From NCBI RefSeq assembly GCF_012932365.1, contig NZ_JAAIIH010000006.1, positions 1 to 64,000 on the forward strand: a DNA stretch of 64,000 nt, written 5' to 3'. The notes under the pieces were generated by a model, which was given only the letters and a program-made list of their open reading frames with translations, had not been told where the DNA came from and did not search any database. The position numbers and the translations under genes were made by a program. This DNA is from Bifidobacterium moraviense (GTDB lineage Bacteria; Actinomycetota; Actinomycetes; Actinomycetales; Bifidobacteriaceae). Below are positions 43,089-52,183 of this stretch, in pieces. Within the stretch, counting starts at the first letter, position 1, and every line of letters begins with the position of its first letter.

Positions 43089-44489
43089 ATGGGAGATCTC
43101 AGCACCGCGCAGACCGTGGCCGCCGTGGTGGTCGCGCTGCTCGCACTGGTCGTGGCGTGGGTATGGGGCTATCGCGTGGGCCGCATGCTCGAGGAGGAGC
43201 GCGAAATCGGCGATCGGCGCGGCGACGAGGAGGACCGTTCGCTGTTCGGCGACGACGTGCCGGTGCGCGAGGCCGAGCACGGGCTCATCGACGTGATGCC
43301 CAGCGCCGTGGTCATCGCCGACGAGCGCGGCATGGTCCACTACTATTCCCCAGGCGCGCGCCAGCTCGGCGTGGTGCAGGGCGGCTGGCTCTCGTCGCGC
43401 GAGGTGGAGGACATCGTGCGCGAGACCGCGGCGGCGGGGGAGATCGTGCAGCGCGAGATCGAGATGCCGGTCAACTACCCCGCGGGCGTGCGCCCCCGTA
43501 CGCGCCCCAGCGGGCGCGGCATCAGGGCCGGCGACGCGGCGCCCACGGACACGCTGCACCTGCGCGTGCGCTCCGGGCGCATCACGCAGCGCCTGTACGC
43601 CGTGCTCATCGAGGACGTCAGCGAGCAGCGCCGCTTCGAGGCCATGCGCCGCGACTTCGTCACCAACGTCTCGCACGAGCTCAAGACCCCGGCCGGCGCC
43701 ATCAGCCTCCTCGCCGAGACCATCGCGGACGCCGCCGACGATCCGGACATGGTCCGCTACTTCTCCGGGCGCATCTCCAAGGAATCCGCGCGCCTCACGG
43801 AGATGGTCAAACGCCTCATCGACCTGCAGAAGGCGCAGAGCGTGGGCATGAACCTGGCCGCGGCCAACGTCTCCGTGCTCAGGGTGGTGCGCGAGGCGGT
43901 GCAGGAGAACGCCGTGCAGGCGTCCGCCAAGCGCATCGCGATCGGCATCTCGTTCAACGGCGCGTCCGTCGCGTCCACCGCGGCGGAGGCGAGCGAGCGC
44001 GGCGAGCGCGGGGACGCCACCGTGTTCGTGGACGAGGAGTCGCTGCGCACCGCCGTGAAGAACCTCGTGGAGAACGCCGTGCGCTACTCGCCGGAGCGCA
44101 CACAGGTGGGCGTGGGCGTGACCGTGGACGACGGGCGCGTGACGATCCGCGTGGTGGATCAGGGCATCGGCATCCCCGCCGATTCGCTCGACCGCATCTT
44201 CGAACGCTTCTACCGCGTGGATCCGGCGCGCTCGCGGGCCACGGGCGGCACCGGGCTGGGGCTGGCGATCGTCAAGCACTGCGTGCAGGAGTGCGGCGGC
44301 ACGATCTCCGTGTGGTCGCGCGAGGGGGAGGGTTCGACCTTCACGATCGAGCTGCCCACCGCGCAGGCCGCCATGGCCGCCGCCGGCGTGGATGCGGATG
44401 CCGGCGACGGCAGGGCCGCCAAGGTTCCCGCCGTGCCCGCGGCCCCGGATGCGCCCGCGACGCCGGATGCATCGGGCGGCGCCGCCTGA
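43089..44489 (+). CDS. Sensor histidine kinase, SenX3/PhoR type
   Basis: A 466-residue membrane kinase. A single N-terminal helix (residues 6-28) is followed by a cytoplasmic PAS-like region (about 65-180), a HisKA domain with phospho-accepting H196 (FVTNVSHELKTP) and an ATP-binding domain with the N box (N325 to N329, NLVENAVRYS), VVDQGIGIP, and TGGTGLGLAIVKH. The last 45 residues are a disordered Ala/Asp/Pro tail. There is almost no extracytoplasmic loop, as in SenX3, so it senses intracellularly or through the Pst complex. GGGAG precedes ATG 43089. The regulator follows 238 bases later and pst beyond it. Confidence 0.9.
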   Translation: MGDLSTAQTVAAVVVALLALVVAWVWGYRVGRMLEEEREIGDRRGDEEDRSLFGDDVPVREAEHGLIDVMPSAVVIADERGMVHYYSPGARQLGVVQGGWLSSREVEDIVRETAAAGEIVQREIEMPVNYPAGVRPRTRPSGRGIRAGDAAPTDTLHLRVRSGRITQRLYAVLIEDVSEQRRFEAMRRDFVTNVSHELKTPAGAISLLAETIADAADDPDMVRYFSGRISKESARLTEMVKRLIDLQKAQSVGMNLAAANVSVLRVVREAVQENAVQASAKRIAIGISFNGASVASTAAEASERGERGDATVFVDEESLRTAVKNLVENAVRYSPERTQVGVGVTVDDGRVTIRVVDQGIGIPADSLDRIFERFYRVDPARSRATGGTGLGLAIVKHCVQECGGTISVWSREGEGSTFTIELPTAQAAMAAAGVDADAGDGRAAKVPAVPAAPDAPATPDASGGAA

Positions 44490-44727
44490 AAATTACGTAG
44501 CGAAGCGCGACGCTATGTAGTTCGGGAAAATGTGCCCGGAAAGGGGAACGGGACGTGAAGCGGGGGTGTCCGCGGTGGGTATGATGGGTGGCGAATTCAT
44601 GAACGTCGGACGTTCCGGGCGCGTTGCGTATGCGCCATGAGCGGTGTGGAAACGCCCGGCGATGCACGAGTAAGTCGGTAAGTCCAGAGCGTCCCGCCGA
44701 GGGGAGCGGAAGGAGAGAGTCGGACGC

Positions 44728-45435
44728 ATGACTCGCATCTTGATCGTCGAAGATGAGGAATCGTACCGAGAGCCGCTGGTGTATCAGCTGCATCGGGAAG
44801 GCTACGAGGTGTCCGCGGCCGCCACGGGGGAGGAAGGTCTGGAGCTGTTCACCAAGGGCGGCATCGATCTGGTGCTGCTGGACCTCATGCTGCCGGGGCT
44901 CGACGGCAATTCGCTATGCCGCCGCATCCGCGAGCAGAGCCGCGTGCCCATCATCATGCTCACCGCCAAGAGCGCGGAGATCGACAAGGTGGTGGGGCTG
45001 GAGATCGGCGCCGACGACTACGTGACCAAGCCGTACTCGTTCCGCGAGCTGCTGGCGCGCATCCGCGCCGTGCTGCGCCGCAATCAGGGCGGTTCGCTCG
45101 ACTCGTCGTTCGCGGACGAGGACGTGCCGCTCAAGTGCGGCGACATCTCGATGCTCGTGGGGCAGCATCAGGTGATCGTGCGCGGCGAGGTGGTGTTCTT
45201 CCCGCTCAAGGAGTTCGAGCTGCTCGAATACCTCATGCAGAACAAGGGGCGCGTGATGACGCGCCACCAGCTCATCGACCGCATCTGGGGATCCGACTAC
45301 GTGGGCGACACCAAGACGCTGGACGTGCACGTCAAGCGCGTGCGCTCGAAGATCGAGGAGGATCCGGCGCACCCGCGCTACCTCACCACCGTGCGTGGTC
45401 TGGGCTACAAGATCGACGAGCCCAGCGGCGACTGA
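44728..45435 (+). CDS. OmpR-family response regulator, RegX3/PhoB type
   Basis: A 235-residue DNA-binding regulator. The receiver domain has the acidic pocket (VEDEES) near residue 8, the phospho-accepting D52 in LVLLDLMLPG, and the Lys in VTKPYSF. A winged helix-turn-helix follows (LKEFELLEYLMQNKGRVMTRHQLIDRIWG, KTLDVHVKRVRSKIE, VRGLGYKID). Together with the kinase upstream and pst downstream it is the likely phosphate-starvation regulator. AAGGAG lies 12 bases before ATG 44728. The kinase-regulator gap contains an inverted repeat (CTACATAGCG-like) near 44497-44523. Confidence 0.93.
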   Translation: MTRILIVEDEESYREPLVYQLHREGYEVSAAATGEEGLELFTKGGIDLVLLDLMLPGLDGNSLCRRIREQSRVPIIMLTAKSAEIDKVVGLEIGADDYVTKPYSFRELLARIRAVLRRNQGGSLDSSFADEDVPLKCGDISMLVGQHQVIVRGEVVFFPLKEFELLEYLMQNKGRVMTRHQLIDRIWGSDYVGDTKTLDVHVKRVRSKIEEDPAHPRYLTTVRGLGYKIDEPSGD

Positions 45436-45483
45436 GCCGGTCGCGCCGCACGCGCGGACCGGTCGTGCGATCCGGCCTGCCGA

Positions 45484-45526
45484 GCCTCGCGGAACCCGCG
45501 GAAAACGTGGGTTCCGCGAGGCTTTT
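45484..45526 (+). terminator. Terminator of the two-component operon
   Basis: GCCTCGCGGAACCC pairs perfectly with GGGTTCCGCGAGGC, followed at once by TTTT. It lies 48 bases past the regulator's stop codon and separates it from pstS. Confidence 0.92.
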
Positions 45527-45586
45527 CGCATCCGCGCGCGGACGTGTTCGGCGCATGATTCGCGCGTGCGCCACACATCAGGAAGT

Positions 45587-45608
45587 GTTCATCTTCCGTT
45601 CACTCATT
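45587..45608 (+). promoter_or_regulatory. Pho-box-like direct repeat upstream of pstS
   Basis: GTTCATCTTCC and GTTCACTCATT are adjacent 11-base units, the spacing of PhoB/PhoP/RegX3 boxes. TAGGCT at 45636-45641 could be the -10, with no good -35, as expected for an activator-dependent promoter. Confidence 0.75.
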
Positions 45609-45701
45609 TTGGGTTCCCCCTCCTCCCCGCGACCCTAGGCTTGATGGTGTCATGAGAAGGGCGGTTCATGTGACCGTCCCCATTCGATAGAGGGAAAGAA
45701 C

Positions 45702-46820
45702 ATGCGCAAGATTGTGATTCGTTCGATCGCCGCCGTCGCGTCCATCGCGGCGATGGCTTCTCTGGCCGCGTGCGGCGACAACGCCCCGGCCGCCTCCAAC
45801 TCCGGCTCCGGCTCCGCCGCCTCCGGCGAGCAGATCTCCGGCACGTTCACCGGTGAGGGCGCCACCTCCCAGGAGCAGGCCATCAAGGCTTGGATCAACG
45901 GCTACAAGCAGCAGAACCCGAACGCGAACATCTCCTACAACGGCACCGGTTCCGGCGCTGGCGTGACCAAGTTCCTGTCCGGCGCCACCGCGTGGGCCGG
46001 CTCCGACGCCACCCTGAAGGACGACGAGGCCTCCCAGAAGCCGAAGCAGTGCGCCGCCGACGCCAGCATCTTCGAGGTGCCGGTCTACATCTCCGCCATC
46101 GCCGTGGTGTACAACATCTCCGGTCTGGACAACAGCAAGCACATCCAGATGGACGCCGCCACCATCGCCAAGATCTTCGACGGCAAGATCACCAAGTGGA
46201 ACGATCCGGCCATCACCTCCCAGAACCCGGATCTGACTCTCCCGGACAAGGCCATCACCGTGGTTCACCGCTCCGAGGACTCCGGCACTACGCAGGACTT
46301 CACCAGCTACCTGCAGGATGCCGGCGGCCAGGAGAACTGGTCCTACAAGCCCGCCAAGGCGTGGCCGAACAAGGTCGGCCAGGGCGCCGAGGGCACGGCC
46401 GGCGTGTCCAACACCGTCTCCATGGGTGACGGCACCATCGGCTACATCGACGCCTCCAAGATCGGCAAGCTCGGCTCCGTGGCCGTGAAGGTCGGCGACG
46501 CCTACGTGCCGTACTCGGCCGAGGCCGCCGCCAAGGTCGTGGACGCCTCCCCGATCGACGACACCGCGAAGTCCCCGCGCGTCGTGATCAAGCTCGACCA
46601 CAAGACCACCGAGGCCAACGCCTACCCGGTCGTGCTCGTCTCCTACGACGTGGTCTGCTCCGCCTACGCCGACGCCAACACCGGCAAGTTCATCAAGTCC
46701 TGGCTCACCTACGAGGTGAGCGACGAGGGCCAGCAGCTGGCCGCCGAGAACGTCGGCTCCGCCCCGATGTCCGACACGCTGCGCGCGAAGGTCACCAAGT
46801 CCATCGAAACCATCAAGTGA
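45702..46820 (+). CDS. pstS: Phosphate ABC transporter, substrate-binding lipoprotein
   Basis: A 372-residue lipoprotein that captures phosphate outside the membrane. The signal peptide ends in the lipobox SLAAC with C24 as the lipidated residue; a Ser/Gly/Ala-rich linker follows. Phosphate-binding segments are visible: the GEGATSQEQA start of the mature domain, YNGTGSGAGVTKFLSG, and HRSEDSGTTQDFTSYL. AGGGAAAG precedes ATG 45702. First gene of the pst operon; expression should rise on phosphate starvation through the box at 45587-45608. Confidence 0.97.
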   Translation: MRKIVIRSIAAVASIAAMASLAACGDNAPAASNSGSGSAASGEQISGTFTGEGATSQEQAIKAWINGYKQQNPNANISYNGTGSGAGVTKFLSGATAWAGSDATLKDDEASQKPKQCAADASIFEVPVYISAIAVVYNISGLDNSKHIQMDAATIAKIFDGKITKWNDPAITSQNPDLTLPDKAITVVHRSEDSGTTQDFTSYLQDAGGQENWSYKPAKAWPNKVGQGAEGTAGVSNTVSMGDGTIGYIDASKIGKLGSVAVKVGDAYVPYSAEAAAKVVDASPIDDTAKSPRVVIKLDHKTTEANAYPVVLVSYDVVCSAYADANTGKFIKSWLTYEVSDEGQQLAAENVGSAPMSDTLRAKVTKSIETIK

Positions 46821-46863
46821 GTCGGCCGCTGATCGGCTGAATTCACGCTCATTCACCGCCTTC

Positions 46864-46902
46864 AATGCTGTAGTCTCCCGCCTCGCGCGGGGCTACAGCA
46901 TT
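46864..46902 (+). terminator. Intra-operon hairpin between pstS and pstC
   Basis: AATGCTGTAG pairs with CTACAGCATT, with further inner pairing of CCCGC and GCGGG. There is no T tract. It likely attenuates or protects RNA, so that pstS is made in excess of pstCAB. Confidence 0.7.
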
Positions 46903-46933
46903 GCTGGTGTGTGAACGATCGTAAGGAGAGCTT

Positions 46934-47908
46934 GTGAGTACCCCGCAAAGCAAGGCCGCGGCCGCGGCAGAGATCGACCACGCGGCTTCCGGCAAGAACG
47001 CGGACAAGGTGTTCAAGGGGATCGCCTACGGATGCGGCATCCTCATCCTGTTCACCCTCGCCGCCGTGCTGATCTTCCTGCTCATCGAGGCCTGGCCGCT
47101 GTTCGGCGGCGATCAGGCCGCCGTGGGCGATCGAGTCCAGGCCTACTCCCAGAGCACCACGTCGAACTTCTGGGTGTTCGTGGGCATCCTGATCTTCGGC
47201 ACCGTGCTGGTGTCCGCGCTGGCCCTGATCATCGCGTTCTTCATCGCACTGGGCATCGCCCTGTTCATCTCGCACTACGCGCCCAAGAAGCTGGCCACCG
47301 GCCTGAGCTACGTGGTCGACCTGCTCGCCGCCATCCCCTCCGTCATCTACGGTCTTTGGGGCTTCCTGGTGCTGGTCCCCGCCATCCAGCCCGTGTGGGA
47401 CTGGGTCGCGAAGTACTTCTACTGGACGTACATCTTCTCCGGCCCGGTCGCCAACCCGGCGCGTTCCGTGGCCACCGTGGCCATCGTGCTGGCCGTCATG
47501 ATCCTGCCGATCATCACCTCCGTGTCCCGCGACATCTTCATCCAGACCCCGCGTCTGCAGCAGGAGGCCGCGCTCGCGCTGGGCGCCACCAAGTGGGAGA
47601 TGATCAAGCTGGCCGTGATCCCGTTCGGCAAGTCCGGCGTGATCTCCGCCGCAATGCTCGGCCTCGGCCGCGCACTCGGCGAGACGATGGCCGTCAAGAT
47701 GATCCTCGACGGCGGCTACGAGATCTCGGTGCGACTCCTGCAGGCGCACCAGAACCAGACCATCGCAGCGCAGATCGCCGCCAACTACAACGAGGCCACG
47801 GACACCACCAGCGTCGCCATCCTGATCGGCGCCGGTCTGGTGCTGTTCCTGCTTACCTTCGTGGTGAACTTCTTCGCCCGTAAGATCACAGAGAAAGCGA
47901 ACGCCTGA
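46934..47908 (+). CDS. pstC: Phosphate ABC transporter permease PstC
   Basis: A 324-residue membrane subunit with six helices. The coupling (EAA) loop reads EAALALGATKWEMIKLAVIPFGKSGVISA, and DLLAAIPSVIYGLWGFL is the conserved Pst segment. Start GTG 46934 has AAGGAG five bases upstream. It ends in TGATGAG, where the last A of its TGA is the first of pstA's ATG, so translation is coupled. Confidence 0.96.
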   Translation: MSTPQSKAAAAAEIDHAASGKNADKVFKGIAYGCGILILFTLAAVLIFLLIEAWPLFGGDQAAVGDRVQAYSQSTTSNFWVFVGILIFGTVLVSALALIIAFFIALGIALFISHYAPKKLATGLSYVVDLLAAIPSVIYGLWGFLVLVPAIQPVWDWVAKYFYWTYIFSGPVANPARSVATVAIVLAVMILPIITSVSRDIFIQTPRLQQEAALALGATKWEMIKLAVIPFGKSGVISAAMLGLGRALGETMAVKMILDGGYEISVRLLQAHQNQTIAAQIAANYNEATDTTSVAILIGAGLVLFLLTFVVNFFARKITEKANA

Positions 47909-48903
47909 TGAGTGCCGCAACGAATTCATCCAGTCAGATCGAGGGCGCGCCGAACATCGACTTCTCCAAGTTCGAGACCACCCGCTCCCATAACGCGGCG
48001 CGTCAGCGCAAGGACAGGGTCATGACGGTGCTCATCGCGCTGGCCTTCGTCGTCGCGCTGATCCCGCTGATCTCCGTGCTGTTGACCACCATCGCGGGCG
48101 GCATCAAGCGCCTCAACTTCGATTTCCTGTCGCACAACATGCAGGGCGTGTTCGGCGGCAAGCCGACCCCGTCCGGCGGCTACGGTGGCGTGCTGCACGC
48201 CATCATCGGCACGCTGGAGATCACCGGCGGCGCCATGATCATCTCCATCCCGATCGGCCTGATGTGCTCCGTGTACCTCGTGGAGTACGCGCGCGGCGGC
48301 AGGCTGGCGCACACCGTGAGCCTGCTGGTCGACGTGATGAGCGGCATCCCGTCCATCGTGGCCGGCCTGTTCGCCTACTCGCTGTTCACCATTCTGGGCG
48401 GCCCGGGCACCATCAACGGCTTCGAGGGCTCCGTGGCCCTCTCGCTGCTCATGATCCCGACCGTCGTGAAGACCAGCGAGGAGATGCTCAAGATCGTCCC
48501 GAACGATCTGCGCGAGGCCTCCTACGCGCTGGGCGTCACCAAGCAGCGCACGATCACCAAGGTCGTGCTGCGCACGGCCCTGCCGGGCATCGTCTCCGGC
48601 GCCATCCTCGCCATCGCGCGAGTCATCGGTGAGACCGCGCCTCTGCTCATGACCGCCGGCTTCATCCTGAACACCAACGTGAACCTGTTCAACGGGCCGA
48701 TGGCCACGCTGCCGGTGTACGTGTTCAAGGAGTTCTCCGACCAGACCGTGACCTGCCCGGCCGCCGCCGGCGCCGGCTGCGTCGAGGACATCCCGACCGA
48801 GCGCGCCTGGGCCGCCGCCCTCGTGCTGATCATCATCGTCCTGGTGCTCAACCTCATCGGCCGACTCATCGAGAAGATGTTCGCCGTGAAGACCGAGCGC
48901 TGA
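47908..48903 (+). CDS. pstA: Phosphate ABC transporter permease PstA
   Basis: A 331-residue membrane subunit, partner of PstC. After a 40-residue polar start it has six helices, with DVMSGIPSIVAGLFAYSLF and the EAA loop EASYALGVTKQRTITKVVLRTALPGIVSG. The loop with TCPAAAGAGCVEDIPTERAW near the end faces outside and holds two cysteines. ATG 47908 overlaps the pstC stop by one base. Confidence 0.96.
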   Translation: MSAATNSSSQIEGAPNIDFSKFETTRSHNAARQRKDRVMTVLIALAFVVALIPLISVLLTTIAGGIKRLNFDFLSHNMQGVFGGKPTPSGGYGGVLHAIIGTLEITGGAMIISIPIGLMCSVYLVEYARGGRLAHTVSLLVDVMSGIPSIVAGLFAYSLFTILGGPGTINGFEGSVALSLLMIPTVVKTSEEMLKIVPNDLREASYALGVTKQRTITKVVLRTALPGIVSGAILAIARVIGETAPLLMTAGFILNTNVNLFNGPMATLPVYVFKEFSDQTVTCPAAAGAGCVEDIPTERAWAAALVLIIIVLVLNLIGRLIEKMFAVKTER

Positions 48904-48932
48904 GTCGTCCGTAATAGCAAAAGGAAATTCAC

Positions 48933-49712
48933 ATGGGACAGCGTATTGATGTCAATCATCTGAACATCTACTACGGCGACTTTCTGGCCGTGGAAGATGT
49001 GAACCTCCACATCGAACCCAACAAGGTCACCGCGTTCATCGGCCCCTCCGGCTGCGGCAAGTCCACCGTGCTGCGCACGCTCGACCGCATGCACGAGATC
49101 ATCCCCGGCGCCCACGTCAAGGGCGAGGTGCTGCTCGAGGGCAACAACCTGTACGGCAAGGACGTGGACCCCGTCTCCGTCCGTCGCCAGGTGGGCATGG
49201 TCTTCCAGCGCCCGAACCCGTTCCCCACGATGTCCATCCGCGAGAACGTGCTCGCCGGCGTGCGCCTGAACAACCGCAAGATCTCCAAGTCCGACGAGGA
49301 CGATCTGGTGGAGTGGGCGCTGCGCGGCGCCAACCTGTGGCAGGAGGTCAAGGACCGTCTGGACAACCCGGGCATCGGTCTTTCCGGCGGCCAGCAGCAG
49401 CGTCTGTGCATCGCCCGCGCCGTGGCCGTGCACCCGCAGGTGCTGCTCATGGACGAGCCCTGCTCCGCCCTGGACCCGATCTCCACGCTCGCCGTGGAGG
49501 ATCTGATCAACGAGCTCAAGGGCGACTACACGATCGTGATCGTGACCCACAACATGCAGCAGGCCGCGCGTATCGCCGACTTCACGGGCTTCTTCAACCT
49601 GAAGGCCGTGGGCCAGCCCGGTCACCTCGAGTACTTCGCGGACACGAACACCATGTTCAACAACCCGCAGAACGACGAGGCCGAGCGCTACATCTCCGGC
49701 CGCTTCGGCTGA
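48933..49712 (+). CDS. pstB: Phosphate ABC transporter ATP-binding protein
   Basis: A 259-residue ATPase that drives phosphate import. Walker A is [17 protein letters not shown], the Q-loop [12 protein letters not shown], signature [14 protein letters not shown], Walker [13 protein letters not shown], and the switch His in [14 protein letters not shown]. The [18 protein letters not shown] end is the usual PstB terminus. AAAGGAAATTCAC precedes ATG 48933. No phoU gene follows within the window. Confidence 0.97.
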   Translation: MGQRIDVNHLNIYYGDFLAVEDVNLHIEPNKVTAFIGPSGCGKSTVLRTLDRMHEIIPGAHVKGEVLLEGNNLYGKDVDPVSVRRQVGMVFQRPNPFPTMSIRENVLAGVRLNNRKISKSDEDDLVEWALRGANLWQEVKDRLDNPGIGLSGGQQQRLCIARAVAVHPQVLLMDEPCSALDPISTLAVEDLINELKGDYTIVIVTHNMQQAARIADFTGFFNLKAVGQPGHLEYFADTNTMFNNPQNDEAERYISGRFG

Positions 49713-49823
49713 TCCTTTCCGTCCGCGGCGGACGGTCGCGGTGCGGATGCGCGTGCGCCCTCGGGTGGATGCGCGCCCGCGTCCGCGGCACGACGCGGCG
49801 GACGGATCTTTCCCTCTTGGGTC

Positions 49824-49857
49824 GACCCTCGTGCTTGCCGTACGGCGCACGGGGGTC
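49824..49857 (+). terminator. Terminator of the pst operon
   Basis: GACCCTCGTGC at 49824-49834 pairs with GCACGGGGGTC at 49847-49857, followed by TTCCCGT. It lies about 110 bases after pstB. Confidence 0.6.
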
Positions 49858-49884
49858 TTCCCGTATTCGGGCGCGGTGGGGCGT

Positions 49885-49990
49885 GTGCTGCGACGGAGAC
49901 GATGACGATCTTGTCCTCCGGGCGCGCGGTGACGTTCGCCCAGTCGGCGAGGTCCACCGGAGCCTGATGCGGGATGTGCGGGGTGGGCAG
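49885..49990 (-). pseudogene. Possible coding remnant
   Basis: On the minus strand one frame reads TLKALPTPHIPHQAPVDL and then DWANVTARPEDKIVIVSVAA, which looks like natural protein rather than a shadow. It has no good start or stop and runs into repeat DNA upstream. It may be a fragment of a decayed gene whose family was not recognised. Confidence 0.25.
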
Positions 49991-50010
49991 CGCCTTGAGC
50001 GTGGTGGGGA

Positions 50011-50156
50011 GATCCTTCGACTGCGGCTTCGCCTCCGCTCAGGATGACGGAGGAGGGGGCTTCGCTTTCGCTTGGGATGACGGAGGAGGGGGCTTCGCTT
50101 TCGCAGACGGAGGAGGGGGCATCGCTTTCGCAGACGGAAGAGGTATCGCCGTCGCC
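50011..50156. repeat. Dispersed element with degenerate short tandem copies
   Basis: GATCCTTCGACTGCGGCTTC, CGCTCAGGATGACGG and then about three and a half copies of a unit like GACGGAGGAGGGGGCTTCGC. The first part is of the type of REP-like elements common in gut actinobacterial genomes. Confidence 0.7.
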
Positions 50157-50257
50157 GGTGGGGCGTGTGTTGCGCGGTGCCGGTGGGGCGTGTGCTGCGA
50201 GGTGCGGTGGGGGCGCTGCGCTGTACGGTGCGTTGCGCTGCGTGCTGTGCCGCGCAT

Positions 50258-50541
50258 CCGATCTGCTCATTCTGCGATGTGGCGATGTCGGATTGAGCGG
50301 ATCCGATGCCGGGGGACGTGGAATCGGACCGTCAGACATTGGATCTGCTCATTGTGCGTAACGGCGGCATCGGATGTGCTCATTCTGCGATGCGGTGATA
50401 GCGGATTGAGTGAATCCGATGCCGTAGGACATGAAACCGGGTCGCCAGGTATCGGATCTGCTCAATTTGTGTAATGGCGGCATCGGATGTGCTCAATTTG
50501 CGGTGCGGAGGTACGGGATTGAGCGGATCGGATGCGCGGGG
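50258..50541. repeat. 113-bp tandem repeat, two and a half copies
   Basis: Units start at 50258, 50371 and 50484. Each contains GGATCTGCTCATTCTGCG or a variant, then GGATTGAGCGGATCCGATGC. The GATTGAGCG words recur at 34836-34941. Confidence 0.85.
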
Positions 50542-50645
50542 CACGAGGCGTGCGGTGCGGCGGCGGGACGAGGTCCCGGTGCATGCCGCGATGCCGACTG
50601 CGACCGGCGTGTGGCATACGACATCGGCATACGGTCACGGCGCTA

Positions 50646-50697
50646 CATCGGCACGCGGCACCGGCACGCGGCATCGGCACGCGGCATCGGCACGCGA
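50646..50697. repeat. Four-copy 13-bp tandem repeat
   Basis: CATCGGCACGCGG is repeated four times with two single-base changes. It abuts the terminator at 50698-50730. Confidence 0.85.
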
Positions 50698-50730
50698 AAG
50701 ACCCCCGCAGGGCAATCCTGCGGGGGTCTT
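50698..50730. terminator. Strong hairpin terminator of the purine permease
   Basis: AAGACCCCCGCAGG pairs perfectly with CCTGCGGGGGTCTT around a five-base loop. On the minus strand TCTTTCG follows. It is about 70 bases past the permease stop. Confidence 0.9.
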
Positions 50731-50800
50731 ACCGGCTGGCTATCTGGGGTTATCTGGGCTATCTGCCCGCTGCTGCGGCACGATCAGCGCGGATCGCGGA

Positions 50801-52183
50801 TCACAGCACGGCCAGCAGGATGAAGTTGAGGATGAAGAGCGCGGAGACGATCCAGATGATCGGATGCACGCTCTTGGCGTCCTTCTTGCAGATCTTCACG
50901 ATGCAGTACGTGATGAAGCCGCCGGCGATGCCGTAGCTGATGGAGTACGCGAGCGCCATGAACACGGCCGCGAAGAACGCCGGGATGGCCTCGGTGATGT
51001 CGCTCCAGTCGATCTCCCTGAGCGAGGCGGCCATCATGCAGCCCACGATCACCAGCACGCCGGCGGTGGCGGCGGACGGGATGGCGGAGATGATGGGGGA
51101 GAGGAACGCGGAGAGCGCGAAGCAGATCGCCACCACCACGGAGGTCAGTCCGGTGCGGCCGCCCGCGGCGATGCCCGCGGAGGACTCCACGTAGGTGGTG
51201 GTGTTCGAGGTGCCGCAGATCGCGCCGATCGAGGTGGCGATGGAGTCGGCGAACAGGGCGCGGTCGAGCTTGGAGGAGAAGCCCTTGCCGTCCTCCATGT
51301 GCTGCATGTCCTCGTCGGAGAAGATGCCGGTGCGGCGGCCGGTGCCGATGAACGTGCCGAGCGTGTCGAACGTGTCGGACATGGAGAACGCGAAGATCGT
51401 CACGAGCACCAGCGGCAGCTTGGCCGGGTCGGAGAACAGCGCGGGGAAGCCGTCGGCGGTGAAGATCACGCCGAACGTCTGCGGCAGCTGCGCGAACGTG
51501 TCGCCGATGGAGAGGGATTCGGACATGGAGGTCAGGCCCATCGGGATGCCGATCACGGCGGTCACGGCGATGGACAGCAGCATGCCGCCCTTCACCTTGA
51601 GCACGGTGAACACGATGGCGAGCAGCAGACCGATGAGGAACAGCCACAGCGTGGGCGTGTTGAGCGTGGCCAGGCCCGGCGTGGCACCCACGGCCTCGGT
51701 GGTGGCCTTGTCCGGCGTGAAGGTGATGAGGTCCACGTTGAGCATGCCCACGTAGGCCACGAAGATGCCGATGCCGCCGCCGATGGCGTTCTGCAGCATG
51801 GGCGGGATGGCCTCGATGATCATCTTGCGGATCTTGGTGACGGTGATGACGATGTTGATCAGGCCGCACAGGAACACCATGCACAGCGTCTCCTGCCACG
51901 TGAACTTCAGACCGAAGCACACGGTGTACGTGAAGAACGCGTTGAGGCCCATGCCCGCGGCCTGCGCGTACGGCACGTTGGCGAACAGGCCCATGACGAG
52001 CGTGCCGATGATGGCCGCGATGATGGTGGCCAGGAACACGCCGCCCCACGGCATGCCGGTCTGGCTCAGGATGCTCGGGTTGACGATGATGATGTAGCTC
52101 ATCGCGAAGAAGGTCGTCAGACCCGCGGTGATCTCGGTGGAGACGGTGGTGCCGTTCTCCTTGAGGTGGAAGAATTTCTCCAT
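50801..52183 (-). CDS. NCS2 family purine permease, AzgA/PbuG type
   Basis: A 460-residue membrane transporter with about 12-14 helices for adenine, guanine or hypoxanthine. It has the AzgA-type motifs: TTFFAMSYIIIVNPSIL at the start, GMGLNAFFTYTVCF, and SDTFDTLGTFIGTGRRTG, with TSIGAICGTSNTTTYVESSAGIAAGGRTGL holding the glutamate region that binds purine. AAGGAG lies ten bases before ATG 52183. Monocistronic. Specificity between guanine/hypoxanthine and adenine is not resolved. Confidence 0.9.
   Translation of the reverse strand: MEKFFHLKENGTTVSTEITAGLTTFFAMSYIIIVNPSILSQTGMPWGGVFLATIIAAIIGTLVMGLFANVPYAQAAGMGLNAFFTYTVCFGLKFTWQETLCMVFLCGLINIVITVTKIRKMIIEAIPPMLQNAIGGGIGIFVAYVGMLNVDLITFTPDKATTEAVGATPGLATLNTPTLWLFLIGLLLAIVFTVLKVKGGMLLSIAVTAVIGIPMGLTSMSESLSIGDTFAQLPQTFGVIFTADGFPALFSDPAKLPLVLVTIFAFSMSDTFDTLGTFIGTGRRTGIFSDEDMQHMEDGKGFSSKLDRALFADSIATSIGAICGTSNTTTYVESSAGIAAGGRTGLTSVVVAICFALSAFLSPIISAIPSAATAGVLVIVGCMMAASLREIDWSDITEAIPAFFAAVFMALAYSISYGIAGGFITYCIVKICKKDAKSVHPIIWIVSALFILNFILLAVL

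Larger units (their letters stand above)
49713..50800. other. Long gap after pstB, repeats and a possible coding remnant
   Basis: It holds the pstB terminator (49824-49857), a minus-strand stretch of protein-like composition (49885-49990), a dispersed CCTTCGACTGCGG-type element with short tandem copies (50011-50156), the 113-bp tandem (50258-50541), a 13-bp tandem (50646-50697) and a terminator (50698-50730). No intact gene is supported. Confidence 0.7.
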
